Source of the DNA: Oscillospiraceae bacterium
Lineage (GTDB): Bacteria > Bacillota > Clostridia > Oscillospirales > Ruminococcaceae
Length of the DNA stretch: 64,000 nucleotides
Reading direction: 5' to 3'
Assembly (NCBI GenBank): GCA_004554485.1
Contig: SFLS01000002.1
Location: 42,832-106,831 of the forward strand
Of the stretch, positions 1 through 7,032 are shown one piece after another. The notes under the pieces were generated by a model. It was given only the letters and a program-made list of their open reading frames with translations, did not search any database and had not been told where the DNA came from. The translations under genes were made by a program, and so were the position numbers. Numbering within the stretch: the stretch's first letter is position 1; each line of letters begins with the position of its first letter.

Positions 1-307
1 GGGCGATCATCACGTTATCTCCGATATAAACGTCGGCGTCATCCAGTACACAAAAGTTGTAGTTGGCAAAAAAGTCCTCCCCGATGTAGGTGTGCAGGCC
101 GTAGTTGAACTGCACCGGACTCTGGAAGTAGAACCGTTCCCCGATCTTGCCCAGAATGGAGCGCATCAGTGCGGGTCCCCGCTCGTCGTATTCGTCCAGC
201 GTGTTGTACAGGCGGCAGGTCTCGTGCGCTTTGTGCTTGGTGTCCCGCAGCTCCATCGAATTGGGCCGGAACAGCAGCCCCGCCCGGATTTTCTCGGTCT
301 CCTTCAT
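1..307 (-). CDS. maa: Maltose/galactoside O-acetyltransferase family protein (N-terminal part)
   Basis: The gene runs off the left edge, so only the first ~102 residues are present. They read as the N-terminal maltose-acetyltransferase domain (start MKETEKIRAGLLF, then a conserved segment around NSMELRDTKHKAHETC) followed by the first left-handed beta-helix turns (YIGEDFF, VYIGDNV). Family members are about 190 residues and transfer acetyl from acetyl-CoA to sugar hydroxyls in the cytosol. The ATG is preceded by GGAGG at good spacing. A sigma-A promoter and a 16-bp perfect palindrome of LacI type lie just upstream, so the gene is probably controlled by a sugar-responsive LacI/GalR repressor. 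The exact acceptor sugar cannot be read from the sequence. Confidence 0.85.
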   Translation of the reverse strand, partial: MKETEKIRAGLLFRPNSMELRDTKHKAHETCRLYNTLDEYDERGPALMRSILGKIGERFYFQSPVQFNYGLHTYIGEDFFANYNFCVLDDADVYIGDNVMIA

Positions 308-331
308 GTCGTTTCCTCCTCTGTCTTTTGA

Positions 332-347
332 ATGTAACCGGTTACAT
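332..347. promoter_or_regulatory. LacI/GalR-type operator
   Basis: ATGTAACCGGTTACAT is a perfect 16-bp palindrome with a central CpG, the form typical of LacI/GalR-family operators. It lies between the -10 element and the start codon of the acetyltransferase, where a bound repressor would block transcription. Confidence 0.75.
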
Positions 348-357
348 ATCCAAAAAT

Positions 358-386
358 ACTATACCACGTCCACGCTTGCCTGTCCA
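358..386 (-). promoter_or_regulatory. Sigma-A promoter of the acetyltransferase gene
   Basis: On the minus strand, -35 TGGACA (381-386) and -10 TATAGT (358-363) are separated by 17 bp. The palindromic operator sits 10 bp downstream of the -10. Confidence 0.7.
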
Positions 387-546
387 TCCCTCCCACGCCC
401 CCGGCCGTATTTTTATCGATTGTGCCGAGAGAGGGCCGGGTCCTCTTGTGCACAATAGCTCAAGCAGGGCGACAATGGCCGCCCTCCTGCGGAGGAATAG
501 GGCAGATCTGCCCCTTGCCCGCTTCACAGCCCGGCTTGTCCCCGGG

Positions 547-842
547 TTACCAAAGCGGCGTTGGGCGGTAAGCCGGGTTTGTCGGCCCGCCTGCCGTACG
601 GATCCGTTTTGGAAAGTTTCTCAAAAAAATCCGGCGCAGCCTACTGGCCACGCCGGGATCGTACCGGCCGAAGATCTCAAGCACGGCTCGAGGTCTGTGC
701 GGTTGCGGGACAGCCTCAGGCCGGTGATCATGATCAGCTCCTGCCCGGCGGCCATTTTGCCGGCGGCGTCCCTGAACAGGAATCCAAGTCCCACGGGCGA
801 TTCCTGTTTTACCCGGGAAAACCCCGCCGCACGGCAGCACAA
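547..842 (-). pseudogene. Possible degraded membrane-protein gene (weak RDD-like resemblance)
   Basis: Positions 388-865 hold no intact gene. On the minus strand two overlapping frames each carry part of a plausible protein. The frame starting at 842 gives GFLFRDAAGKMAAGQELIMI, and the other frame continues near 640 with a stretch ending SRLRRIFLRNF. The pair loosely resembles an RDD-family membrane protein (RD, GK.L.GL, RN-L positions) broken by a frameshift, but the match is weak and no start or membrane segments are convincing. It could equally be unconstrained sequence. I report it because the gap is otherwise empty and directly follows the DERQ operon on the same strand. Confidence 0.2.
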
Positions 843-865
843 AGGTTTCGTTCTGCCCGCGGGGG

Positions 866-1363
866 TCAGGGTTCCTCCCCGTTGCTATCTTTTAACCTGC
901 TTACCAAAAGCCGTAGCAGGTACCCCAGCTCGATGAGCGCCATGCAGCCCAAAGTAAGTATATATAGCCAATCACTCGCAAGAATCCCGTTTTCCACCGG
1001 GGCGATTCCCCAGCGCACCTCGTTTCGGAAAATATCAGCCACTTTCGCAGCCAGACCAATGATTAGCAAAACGGCCGAAGCGACGCTCCACCACGCCGAA
1101 TAGCTGCCCCCCGGAGGAATCCAGGCCTCCCGCCAAATCATCTCCATCGCAGCCAGGGTAACCGCTAGAATCACACTGGCCAACCAGCTAAAAGTGGGAT
1201 CAAACCAAGGCACCCCGCCGTCCAATAGTGCTATATTGCAGAACAGCAGCACCGGCATCACAAAGAACGCGTGGGCAAAGCACTTTGTGCGAATCTGCTT
1301 CTGCCGCTCGTCATACGGCTCCGCAGCGCGGCGCCGGTCGTTGTTATTTCGCTCGTCAGTCAT
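866..1363 (-). CDS. Four-TM membrane protein with cytosolic DERQ motif
   Basis: A 165-residue protein of unknown function. Residues 1-25 are charged and carry YDERQ at 17-21. Hydrophobic segments follow at about 28-47, 58-77, 90-108 and 131-153. The start is set by GGAGGAGG seven bases before the ATG at 1363, which overlaps the end of the upstream XRE regulator by eight bases. Small membrane proteins with a DER(Q/E) motif placed beside a short HTH regulator are common in Clostridia, but I know of no established function. Translation coupling with the regulator suggests that the two work together. Confidence 0.75.
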   Translation of the reverse strand: MTDERNNNDRRRAAEPYDERQKQIRTKCFAHAFFVMPVLLFCNIALLDGGVPWFDPTFSWLASVILAVTLAAMEMIWREAWIPPGGSYSAWWSVASAVLLIIGLAAKVADIFRNEVRWGIAPVENGILASDWLYILTLGCMALIELGYLLRLLVSRLKDSNGEEP

Positions 1364-1562
1364 CGTATTCCTCCTCCCAGAACAGCTCATCCAACGTTTT
1401 ACCCAGCGCCCGGCAGATCTGCCGGCACAGGTTGATGGTGGGGTTATAGTCTCCTTTTTCAATCGCCACGATGGTTTGGCGGGAAACGCCCACCCGGTCG
1501 GCCAGCGCCTGCTGGGAAAGATCCATCGCCGCCCGGGCGGCCTTCAGCTTCAGGTTTTTCAT
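1356..1562 (-). CDS. XRE-family HTH transcriptional regulator
   Basis: A 68-residue protein that is essentially one Cro/CI helix-turn-helix: LSQQALADRVGVSRQTIVAIEKGDYNP, then LCRQICRALGKTLDELFW. This matches the YozG-like short XRE group. It lies between two DERQ membrane proteins in a five-gene minus-strand operon; the upstream gene ends five bases before it and the downstream one overlaps it. It probably autoregulates the operon. A 15-bp inverted repeat abutting the operon promoter (2373-2387) is a candidate site. Confidence 0.88.
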   Translation of the reverse strand: MKNLKLKAARAAMDLSQQALADRVGVSRQTIVAIEKGDYNPTINLCRQICRALGKTLDELFWEEEYDD

Positions 1563-1566
1563 ACCG

Positions 1567-2079
1567 TTACTCCCCGCACCGGCGGTCGGCCGCCAGCCTG
1601 GCTGCCAGTGTCAGCAGGATCACCAGGCCCATTGTCCCGATCACCAGATTCATGCTGTTGGCTACCGTCATCCCGCCAGAAAATCCCCTGCTGTGGGTCA
1701 GTTCGGCGGCGCCCAGCGCCAGATTTACCACCGTCACCAGCCCGATCATCAGCAGGGCCTGTTTCGGCTTCTGCCGGATCCCCAGGTAGGCGTCCTTCAC
1801 AACGGCCACACAGGCAAAGACCGTAACCCCCAGGCACATCCCGCCAAAGGCCGGCAGTGCCGCGTCATGCGGCTGCCAGTCCAGCAGGTTCATCGCAAGA
1901 TACACCCCGGCCAAAAAGATCAGCATGGTGTAAAACCCGGCCCGGTAGGCCGCGCCGCGTGCGAGCAGCTGCCGCTCGTCAAACTGCGCCTGCCCCTTCG
2001 CGGTCAATACCCGCCAGATCAGCAGGAGGAGAACTACCGCCAACACGGCCGTTCCCATAACACTCATCGATCCGTCCAT
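1567..2079 (-). CDS. Five-TM membrane protein with DERQ motif
   Basis: A 170-residue protein of unknown function. An N-terminal membrane segment (about 8-26) is followed by FDERQ at residues 33-37, then hydrophobic stretches at 47-66, 77-96, 108-126 and 140-160. GGAGGGAG precedes the ATG. It shares the DERQ signature, but little else, with the membrane protein encoded two genes downstream, suggesting a related pair flanking the XRE regulator. Confidence 0.75.
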   Translation of the reverse strand: MDGSMSVMGTAVLAVVLLLLIWRVLTAKGQAQFDERQLLARGAAYRAGFYTMLIFLAGVYLAMNLLDWQPHDAALPAFGGMCLGVTVFACVAVVKDAYLGIRQKPKQALLMIGLVTVVNLALGAAELTHSRGFSGGMTVANSMNLVIGTMGLVILLTLAARLAADRRCGE

Positions 2080-2100
2080 CTTGCTCTCCCTCCGTTCTGC

Positions 2101-2193
2101 TCAGTGCCGCAGCAGCCAAAGCGCCAGGTACAACGCTATGTTTACGGCAATGGTGATTCCCAGCCCCAGCCAGAAGAACTGCTGCTCTGTCAT
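2101..2193 (-). CDS. 30-residue membrane peptide
   Basis: A short frame encodes MTEQQFFWLGLGITIAVNIA followed by LYLALWLLRH: a charged N-end, one 22-residue hydrophobic helix and a basic C-end. AGGAGGG lies eight bases before the ATG, a stronger ribosome site than most genes here. It is the second gene of the XRE/DERQ operon. No function is known. Similar single-helix peptides often modulate a larger membrane partner, here possibly the DERQ protein encoded next. Confidence 0.6.
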   Translation of the reverse strand: MTEQQFFWLGLGITIAVNIALYLALWLLRH

Positions 2194-2209
2194 CGTAAGA
2201 TCCCTCCTG

Positions 2210-2305
2210 TCATTTGCGGCCCAGGATTGCCCGCACGACCATAATAATCCCCCAGATCACAAACATCAGGAGGAACGGCGTGACGGGATTCTGCAAAATT
2301 GCCAT
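2210..2305 (-). CDS. 31-residue membrane peptide, first gene of the XRE/DERQ operon
   Basis: It encodes MAILQNPVTPFLLMFVIWGI followed by IMVVRAILGRK, a single hydrophobic helix with a basic tail. GGGAGG sits at proper spacing before the ATG, and a consensus-like promoter is 30 bp upstream, so it is the promoter-proximal gene. Function unknown. The neighbouring 30-residue peptide has the same layout but a different sequence. Confidence 0.6.
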   Translation of the reverse strand: MAILQNPVTPFLLMFVIWGIIMVVRAILGRK

Positions 2306-2332
2306 GTTACCGGCACCTCCCTTGCTGCTGCC

Positions 2333-2361
2333 AGTGTAGCACAGCAACTGCATCATGTCAA
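2333..2361 (-). promoter_or_regulatory. Sigma-A promoter of the XRE/DERQ operon
   Basis: -35 TTGACA (2356-2361) and -10 TACACT (2333-2338) with a 17-bp spacer on the minus strand, ending 28 bp before the first start codon. Confidence 0.8.
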
Positions 2362-2372
2362 GTATATTTTAC

Positions 2373-2387
2373 AAAACTTAAAGTTTT
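2373..2387. promoter_or_regulatory. Inverted repeat upstream of the XRE/DERQ promoter
   Basis: AAAACTT-A-AAGTTTT is a perfect 7+1+7 inverted repeat ending 11 bp upstream of the -35 element. It stands out as AT-rich in GC-rich DNA. It could be the operator of the operon's own XRE regulator. Confidence 0.45.
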
Positions 2388-2425
2388 CTTGACTTTTCCA
2401 GCCGCCTCTGCCCGCCGCAAACCGC

Positions 2426-2502
2426 CCCGCAGGGCGTTTCGGCTCCGCCGAAACCCGCGCTCGGGGAGCGCGGCGCCCGCCTGCGGCGGGCGGCCCTGCG
2501 GG
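2426..2502 (-). repeat. Cloverleaf repeat, copy A
   Basis: Seventy-seven bases fold with no unpaired junction base. The outer stem is CCCGCAGGGC (2426-2435) with GCCCTGCGGG (2493-2502). The hairpins are 2436-2454 (GTTTCGGC-TCC-GCCGAAAC), 2455-2473 (CCGCGCTC-GGG-GAGCGCGG) and 2474-2492 (CGCCCGCC-TGC-GGCGGGCG). Each hairpin is 8 bp plus a 3-nt loop. It lies beyond the terminator of the opp operon. By the convention that the GTTTCGGC arm comes last, it is on the minus strand. Confidence 0.9.
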
Positions 2503-2543
2503 CCCGGCACATGTCCGTGTCTTTTCCCCCTGCCGGCCGCAGC

Positions 2544-2576
2544 AAAAAAAAGCGCAGCCGGGGCCGCCGGCTGCGC
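2544..2576 (-). terminator. Rho-independent terminator of the opp operon
   Basis: On the minus strand GCGCAGCCGG pairs with CCGGCTGCGC (10 bp), followed by eight U (2544-2551). Confidence 0.85.
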
Positions 2577-2579
2577 TCA

Positions 2580-2700
2580 GGGAACTTATAAAAGAGTAAA
2601 ACGGCTCAATCAGCACACCAAAGCACAGAGGTGGACAGATTCCGCCTCTGCGGTTGATCGGGAGCCGGTCGCGACCGGCGCAATGCGCAGGATCAGGGTA
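2580..2700 (-). other. Structured 3' untranslated region, candidate small RNA
   Basis: Between the last opp-operon gene and its terminator there is no credible gene but there are nested inverted repeats. They include the perfect palindrome GCCGGTCGCGACCGGC (2664-2679) and a stem pairing GCAGAGG with CCTCTGT inside GATCA/TGATT arms. This could be the body of a processed or independently transcribed RNA ending at 2544. No promoter was seen. Confidence 0.25.
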
Positions 2701-2735
2701 TGATAAAAACGGTCCGGCCGCCGCAGAGCTTCTCC

Positions 2736-3035
2736 TCAGCCCCAAAAAACCTGCATGGCAAGGATCAGCAGCGCGCCGCCTGCAAGGAACGCAAGGGCGA
2801 TCAGGATCCCCGCCTTGAGCGCGCCGCGGATGGCAGCGTTGCGCTCCTCACGGCTCAGCTCGGCGCCGGTGTCCCAGGGGCGGTCATTCGCCTTGGCAGC
2901 GTCCGGCTCTGCAAAGTCGGCGCGGTCCGCGCGCTTGGGGATGCGCGGGATGAGCAACGGCTGCGGTTCAATCCCGCTCATGTCGGCAATGGTGCGGCCG
3001 TCGTCATCTTCATAAAAACGTTTCTTTTTACTCAT
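2736..3035 (-). CDS. Small membrane protein at the end of the opp operon
   Basis: A 99-residue protein of unknown function: a charged, proline- and aspartate-rich cytosolic part (1-70) and one C-terminal membrane helix (about 74-95). Its ATG overlaps the OppF stop codon by one base (TAATG), so translation is coupled to the ABC ATPase. It is probably an accessory of the peptide transporter or simply co-transcribed; the sequence does not say which. Confidence 0.7.
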   Translation of the reverse strand: MSKKKRFYEDDDGRTIADMSGIEPQPLLIPRIPKRADRADFAEPDAAKANDRPWDTGAELSREERNAAIRGALKAGILIALAFLAGGALLILAMQVFWG

Positions 3036-4063
3036 TACTTATCATAAAGGTGGCAGCAAACAAAGTGGCCCGCCTCGATCTCCCGCTGGATGGGGGCTTC
3101 TTCCTCACAGCGTTTCATGCAGTTCGCACAGCGGGTGTGGAACTTGCAGCCCTTGGGCGGATTAGCCGGAGAGGGGATGGAGCCTTCCAGCACGATGCGG
3201 TTCATCTTCACCGTCGGGTCGGGCACCGGGATGGCGGAAAACAGCGCCTTGGTGTAGGGATGCAGCGGATTACGGAAGATATCCGACTTGGCGCCGTATT
3301 CCACCAGATTGCCGAGGTACATAACGCCGACGGTATCGGAGATGTGCTCCACAACGGAAAGATCGTGGCTGATGAACAGATAGGTCAGCTTGTACTTCTC
3401 CTGCAGCTCGTTCAGCAGGTTGATGATCTGCGCCTGGATGGAAACATCCAGCGCGGAAACCGGCTCGTCGCAGACGATGAATTCGGGGTTAAGCGCAAGC
3501 GCGCGTGCAATGCAGATACGCTGGCGCTGGCCGCCGGAAAACTCATGCGGATAGCGATCCTTGTGGAAGGGCTGCAGGCCGCAGTTGTCCATCACCTGGT
3601 CGATGTAGTCGTTGAATTCCTCCTTGGGCACAAGGTTGTGCTCACGCACGGCCTCGCCGATGATTTCCCCGACGGGCATACGCGGGGAAAGGGAGGAAAA
3701 CGGATCCTGGAAGATGATCTGCATCTTTGTGCGCAGGGCGCGCAGCTCCTTGTGGGAAAGGTCGTAGATTTCCTGCCCGTTAAAGAGTACCTGGCCGGCC
3801 GTCTTGGAGTCGTACAGGCGCAGGACGGTACGGCCGGTGGTGGTTTTCCCACAGCCGGATTCCCCCACGAGCCCCATGGTGGTGCCGCGCTTCAGGTTGA
3901 ATGTGACCCCATCCACCGCCTTGACATAGCCGACGGTGTGGGCGATCATCCCGCTTTTGATGGGAAAGTATTTTTTTAGGTGGTTGACCTGCAGAATGTA
4001 CTGCGGGTCATATTCCACGGGGGTGAAATGGGGATCCTCAAACGGATTGACCTTGTTTGCCAT
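3035..4063 (-). CDS. oppF: Oligopeptide ABC transporter ATP-binding protein OppF
   Basis: A 342-residue ABC ATPase that powers peptide import from the cytosolic face. Walker A GESGCGKTT is near residue 67, the signature is SGGQRQR, and Walker B reads FIVCDEP. The C-terminal oligopeptide-transporter extension carries the four-cysteine segment GCKFHTRCANCMKRC. It starts two bases after the OppD stop. The OppD/OppF order and the adjacent permeases identify it as the second ATPase of a family-5 peptide importer. Confidence 0.93.
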   Translation of the reverse strand: MANKVNPFEDPHFTPVEYDPQYILQVNHLKKYFPIKSGMIAHTVGYVKAVDGVTFNLKRGTTMGLVGESGCGKTTTGRTVLRLYDSKTAGQVLFNGQEIYDLSHKELRALRTKMQIIFQDPFSSLSPRMPVGEIIGEAVREHNLVPKEEFNDYIDQVMDNCGLQPFHKDRYPHEFSGGQRQRICIARALALNPEFIVCDEPVSALDVSIQAQIINLLNELQEKYKLTYLFISHDLSVVEHISDTVGVMYLGNLVEYGAKSDIFRNPLHPYTKALFSAIPVPDPTVKMNRIVLEGSIPSPANPPKGCKFHTRCANCMKRCEEEAPIQREIEAGHFVCCHLYDK

Positions 4064-4065
4064 GG

Positions 4066-5223
4066 TTATTCACCCTCCTTGTTCAGATTTTCCGGATAGA
4101 AACGGTAGCAGCAGACCTTATGCGTCGGGGAAAGAGAGATCTCGTGCGGATACTCGCCCTCACAGCCGCTCACGCACATTTCGCAGCGGTCCTTAAAATA
4201 GCAGTAGTTCGGCATGTCGATGGGGTTGGGAACCTTGCCGGGGATGGAATAGAGTTTATCCACCTGCTTGCCCACGACGGGCTTGGAGGCCATCAGACCG
4301 ATGGTGTAGGGATGCGCGGGGTGGGCAAAGATCTCCTCTGCGGTGCCCTGCTCCACAATACGGCCCGCATACATGACGATGACATAGTCCGCCATCTCGG
4401 CAATGACGCCCAGGTCGTGCGTGATGAACATGATGGAGGAATTGATTTTATCCTTCAGGTTGCGCAGCAGGTCAAGGATCTGCGCCTGAATGGTCACATC
4501 CAGGGCGGTGGTGGGCTCATCGGCGATGATCAGCCGCGGGCTGCACGCAAGCGCCATGGCAATCATGACGCGCTGGCGCATACCGCCGGAAAGCTCGTGC
4601 GGGTACATCTTGTAGACGCCATCGCTGTTGGCGATACCGACCAATTCCAGCAGCTTAATGGTACGCTCCCGGATCTGTTCTTCGTTGTGCCCTTCCTTGT
4701 CATGCAGGGCGATGACCTCATCAACCTGGTCGCCGATGCGAAAAACCGGATTCAGTGCGGTCATCGGCTCCTGAAAGATCATGGAGATAAAGTTGCCGCG
4801 CAGATGCTGCATAACAACATCCGGCGCTTTGGTAACGTCGTAGGCCTTATCGCCGAGATTCAGGCGGATCTCGCCTTTGACAACCTGCCCCTGCGGGCGC
4901 TGGAGAAGCTGCATGATCGAAAGGCTCGTCACCGATTTCCCGCAGCCGGATTCCCCCACCACGCCGACCGTCTTGCCGACAGGGACGTTGAAAGAAATGC
5001 CGTCTACGGAATGTACCGTACCGACGTCGGTAAAAAAGTAGGTATGCAGATTCTCAACCTCCAGCACGTTGCCGGGGTCCTGCATTGTGGTCAGGTACTC
5101 GCTTTCGGGAACATTCTTGCGTTTATGCTGTTTTTCCAAAGCGTTGGTGATCCTGCGGTTTTCTTTCGTAATGCGGCGGGATTCCTTCGCGGACAGATAG
5201 CCGTCGTTTTGCTTCTTAGCCAT
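4066..5223 (-). CDS. oppD: Oligopeptide ABC transporter ATP-binding protein OppD
   Basis: A 385-residue ABC ATPase with Walker A GESGCGKS, signature LSGGMRQR and Walker B LIIADEP. The C-terminal oligopeptide extension includes CYFKDRCEMC. Residues 1-45 form a basic, charged extension not usual in OppD. It lies 17 bases downstream of OppC and immediately upstream of OppF in one minus-strand operon. Confidence 0.93.
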   Translation of the reverse strand: MAKKQNDGYLSAKESRRITKENRRITNALEKQHKRKNVPESEYLTTMQDPGNVLEVENLHTYFFTDVGTVHSVDGISFNVPVGKTVGVVGESGCGKSVTSLSIMQLLQRPQGQVVKGEIRLNLGDKAYDVTKAPDVVMQHLRGNFISMIFQEPMTALNPVFRIGDQVDEVIALHDKEGHNEEQIRERTIKLLELVGIANSDGVYKMYPHELSGGMRQRVMIAMALACSPRLIIADEPTTALDVTIQAQILDLLRNLKDKINSSIMFITHDLGVIAEMADYVIVMYAGRIVEQGTAEEIFAHPAHPYTIGLMASKPVVGKQVDKLYSIPGKVPNPIDMPNYCYFKDRCEMCVSGCEGEYPHEISLSPTHKVCCYRFYPENLNKEGE

Positions 5224-5240
5224 TCAAAGCCCCTCCTTTC

Positions 5241-7016
5241 TTAGCGCTTCATCTTCGGGTCAAACGCATCGCGCAGACCGTCGCCGACGAGGTTGAAGGC
5301 AAGAACCGTCAGCAGCAGCAGCACACCGGCGGGGATCCAGATGAACCAGTAGGTCGTCAGCACGTGGGTGTTATTGACGTCGTTGATGATGTTGCCCCAG
5401 GAAGCGAACGGGAACTTGACGCCAAGGCCAAGGAAACTGAGCGTTGCTTCGGTAATGATGACGGAGCCAAGGCCCATGGTGCAGTTAACGATCAGCTGCG
5501 GGATTACGTTGGGGATCAGGTGCTTGAAGATGCGGCTTCGGACACGGATGCCGCAGGCCTCGGTGGCGGTCATAAATTCCTGCTCGCGCAGCGAAAGGAT
5601 CTGACCGCGGACCAGCCGCGCGATGCCCGCCCAGCCAAGGACGCCCAGAATCAGCATCAGGTAGATAAGTCGTTTTCCGGGGTCCACCCGTTGCTGGTCC
5701 ATGGCCGCACCCAAAATCAGGATGATCGGCATGGAGGGGATGCAGTAGAAGATATCGACCAGACGCATGATCAGGTCGTCGACCCAGCCCCCGAAGTAAC
5801 CGGCAAGGCCGCCCAGAATAACGCCGAGCACCGTCTGAATGATGATGACAATAAAGCCGATCATCAGGGAGACACGCCCGCCGTACATCAGACGGGTCAG
5901 CATATCCATGCCGTACTTATCGGTGCCAAACCAGTGCTTGGCACTGGGGAAGGAATAGGAGTCGTACTGACGGGAGGTCTGCTGCTTGCGGATGATCCAG
6001 TTGGCATGGTTCTGGCTGCGCTCGATGGTGTATTCGGCGGTCGCGCTGGCGGGCTGTTCCTCCTGCACCAGTCCGTCATCCATCACAGCGATGCCGCCGC
6101 TTTCCTCGTCCGGGTCGGTCCCGGCGGTCTCATCGCCGGGGACCGCGGATTCGTCGGCGTAGACAAACTTTGTCTCACCGGCGGCAATGGTATCAATCAG
6201 CTTTTCCTTAAAGTCGCGGGAGAGGAAGACGTCGGGCATAATCGCCTGCACAATATAGCGGCTGATGTAGGCCACCTCATCCGTGCCGTTGAGCACCGAG
6301 CCGTCCGCTTCGATGGTGTATTCCGTGCCTGCGGCGGTAAAGACAAGCGGGGCGGGCTCCTCAGCGGTGCCCTCCTGAACGCGGGCGGCGTAGGCCTTCA
6401 GCGCGGCATAGACAAAGTCAAAGTCGAGCTTCTGCCCGTCAAGGGAGGAGTTGACAATGTCCTTGTAGGCAATGCCCACCACCGTGTCGCCGGAGGAAAT
6501 AGCGTAGAAATCCTCCCCTTCCTGCGTCATGGTGTAGTGGTTGCCCCCATAGCTGAAGCCGGTAAGCCCCTTCTGGATGGCAAGCATGGTCTGCGCCTGC
6601 ACGGGGGAGCCGAACTTGGAGGGATCCTTTGCCATATAGCGGAATTCTGTATTTTCTGTCACGGCGGCAAATTCCTTATTGATCGACTCGTCGCGGTAGA
6701 AGAATTCGTCCTCGGCGTAGGGGGAGACAAGCCCGCCGACGAACGAAAAGAGGAACATAAAGATCAGGATGCTCAAACCGACTACGGCCAGACGGTTGCG
6801 GAAAAAACGCTTGGCGACCAGCGCGCCGGGGGAAAGGACCTTGACGCGGCGGTCATCGTTCAGGGAATAGAACGGCTCGCCGCTGCCGGAGGACTGAGAA
6901 TCCTTGTTGGCCGCTTCGGCTGTCTTGTCGGCCTTTCGCCGTGCAGAAGCGTCGGGAACGTTCTGCGCCCGCAGAGGGGGACGGCGGGTTTCCTTGTTAT
7001 CGTCAAAAATGCTCAT
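5241..7016 (-). CDS. oppC: Oligopeptide ABC transporter permease OppC with a large extracellular insertion
   Basis: A 591-residue permease, about twice the family length of ~300. Residues 1-70 are a hydrophilic cytosolic tail and the first membrane helix is at about 75-97. About 280 residues of soluble, acidic sequence follow (100-380). The remaining five helices and the EAA-type loop (EACGIRVRSRIFKHLIPN) are normal for OppC. The insertion sits between helices 1 and 2, so it should be outside the membrane, where it could contact the binding protein or peptide. It contains a low-complexity acidic stretch near residues 290-325. The gene is 16 bases downstream of oppB. Confidence 0.9.
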   Translation of the reverse strand: MSIFDDNKETRRPPLRAQNVPDASARRKADKTAEAANKDSQSSGSGEPFYSLNDDRRVKVLSPGALVAKRFFRNRLAVVGLSILIFMFLFSFVGGLVSPYAEDEFFYRDESINKEFAAVTENTEFRYMAKDPSKFGSPVQAQTMLAIQKGLTGFSYGGNHYTMTQEGEDFYAISSGDTVVGIAYKDIVNSSLDGQKLDFDFVYAALKAYAARVQEGTAEEPAPLVFTAAGTEYTIEADGSVLNGTDEVAYISRYIVQAIMPDVFLSRDFKEKLIDTIAAGETKFVYADESAVPGDETAGTDPDEESGGIAVMDDGLVQEEQPASATAEYTIERSQNHANWIIRKQQTSRQYDSYSFPSAKHWFGTDKYGMDMLTRLMYGGRVSLMIGFIVIIIQTVLGVILGGLAGYFGGWVDDLIMRLVDIFYCIPSMPIILILGAAMDQQRVDPGKRLIYLMLILGVLGWAGIARLVRGQILSLREQEFMTATEACGIRVRSRIFKHLIPNVIPQLIVNCTMGLGSVIITEATLSFLGLGVKFPFASWGNIINDVNNTHVLTTYWFIWIPAGVLLLLTVLAFNLVGDGLRDAFDPKMKR

Positions 7017-7032
7017 GGTCCTTCCTCCTTTC

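Noticed and set aside
2426..2502. Cloverleaf repeat as a tRNA or tRNA-like gene
   Set aside because: Size (77 nt) and four-way layout resemble tRNA, but there is no T-loop TTCGA, no 7-nt anticodon loop and no CCA, and all loops are three bases.
4057..5244. Long open frames opposite oppD, oppC, oppA, hydA, valS and the sortase gene
   Set aside because: They are mirror frames of GC-rich genes with strong third-position bias; they lack ribosome sites and family motifs.
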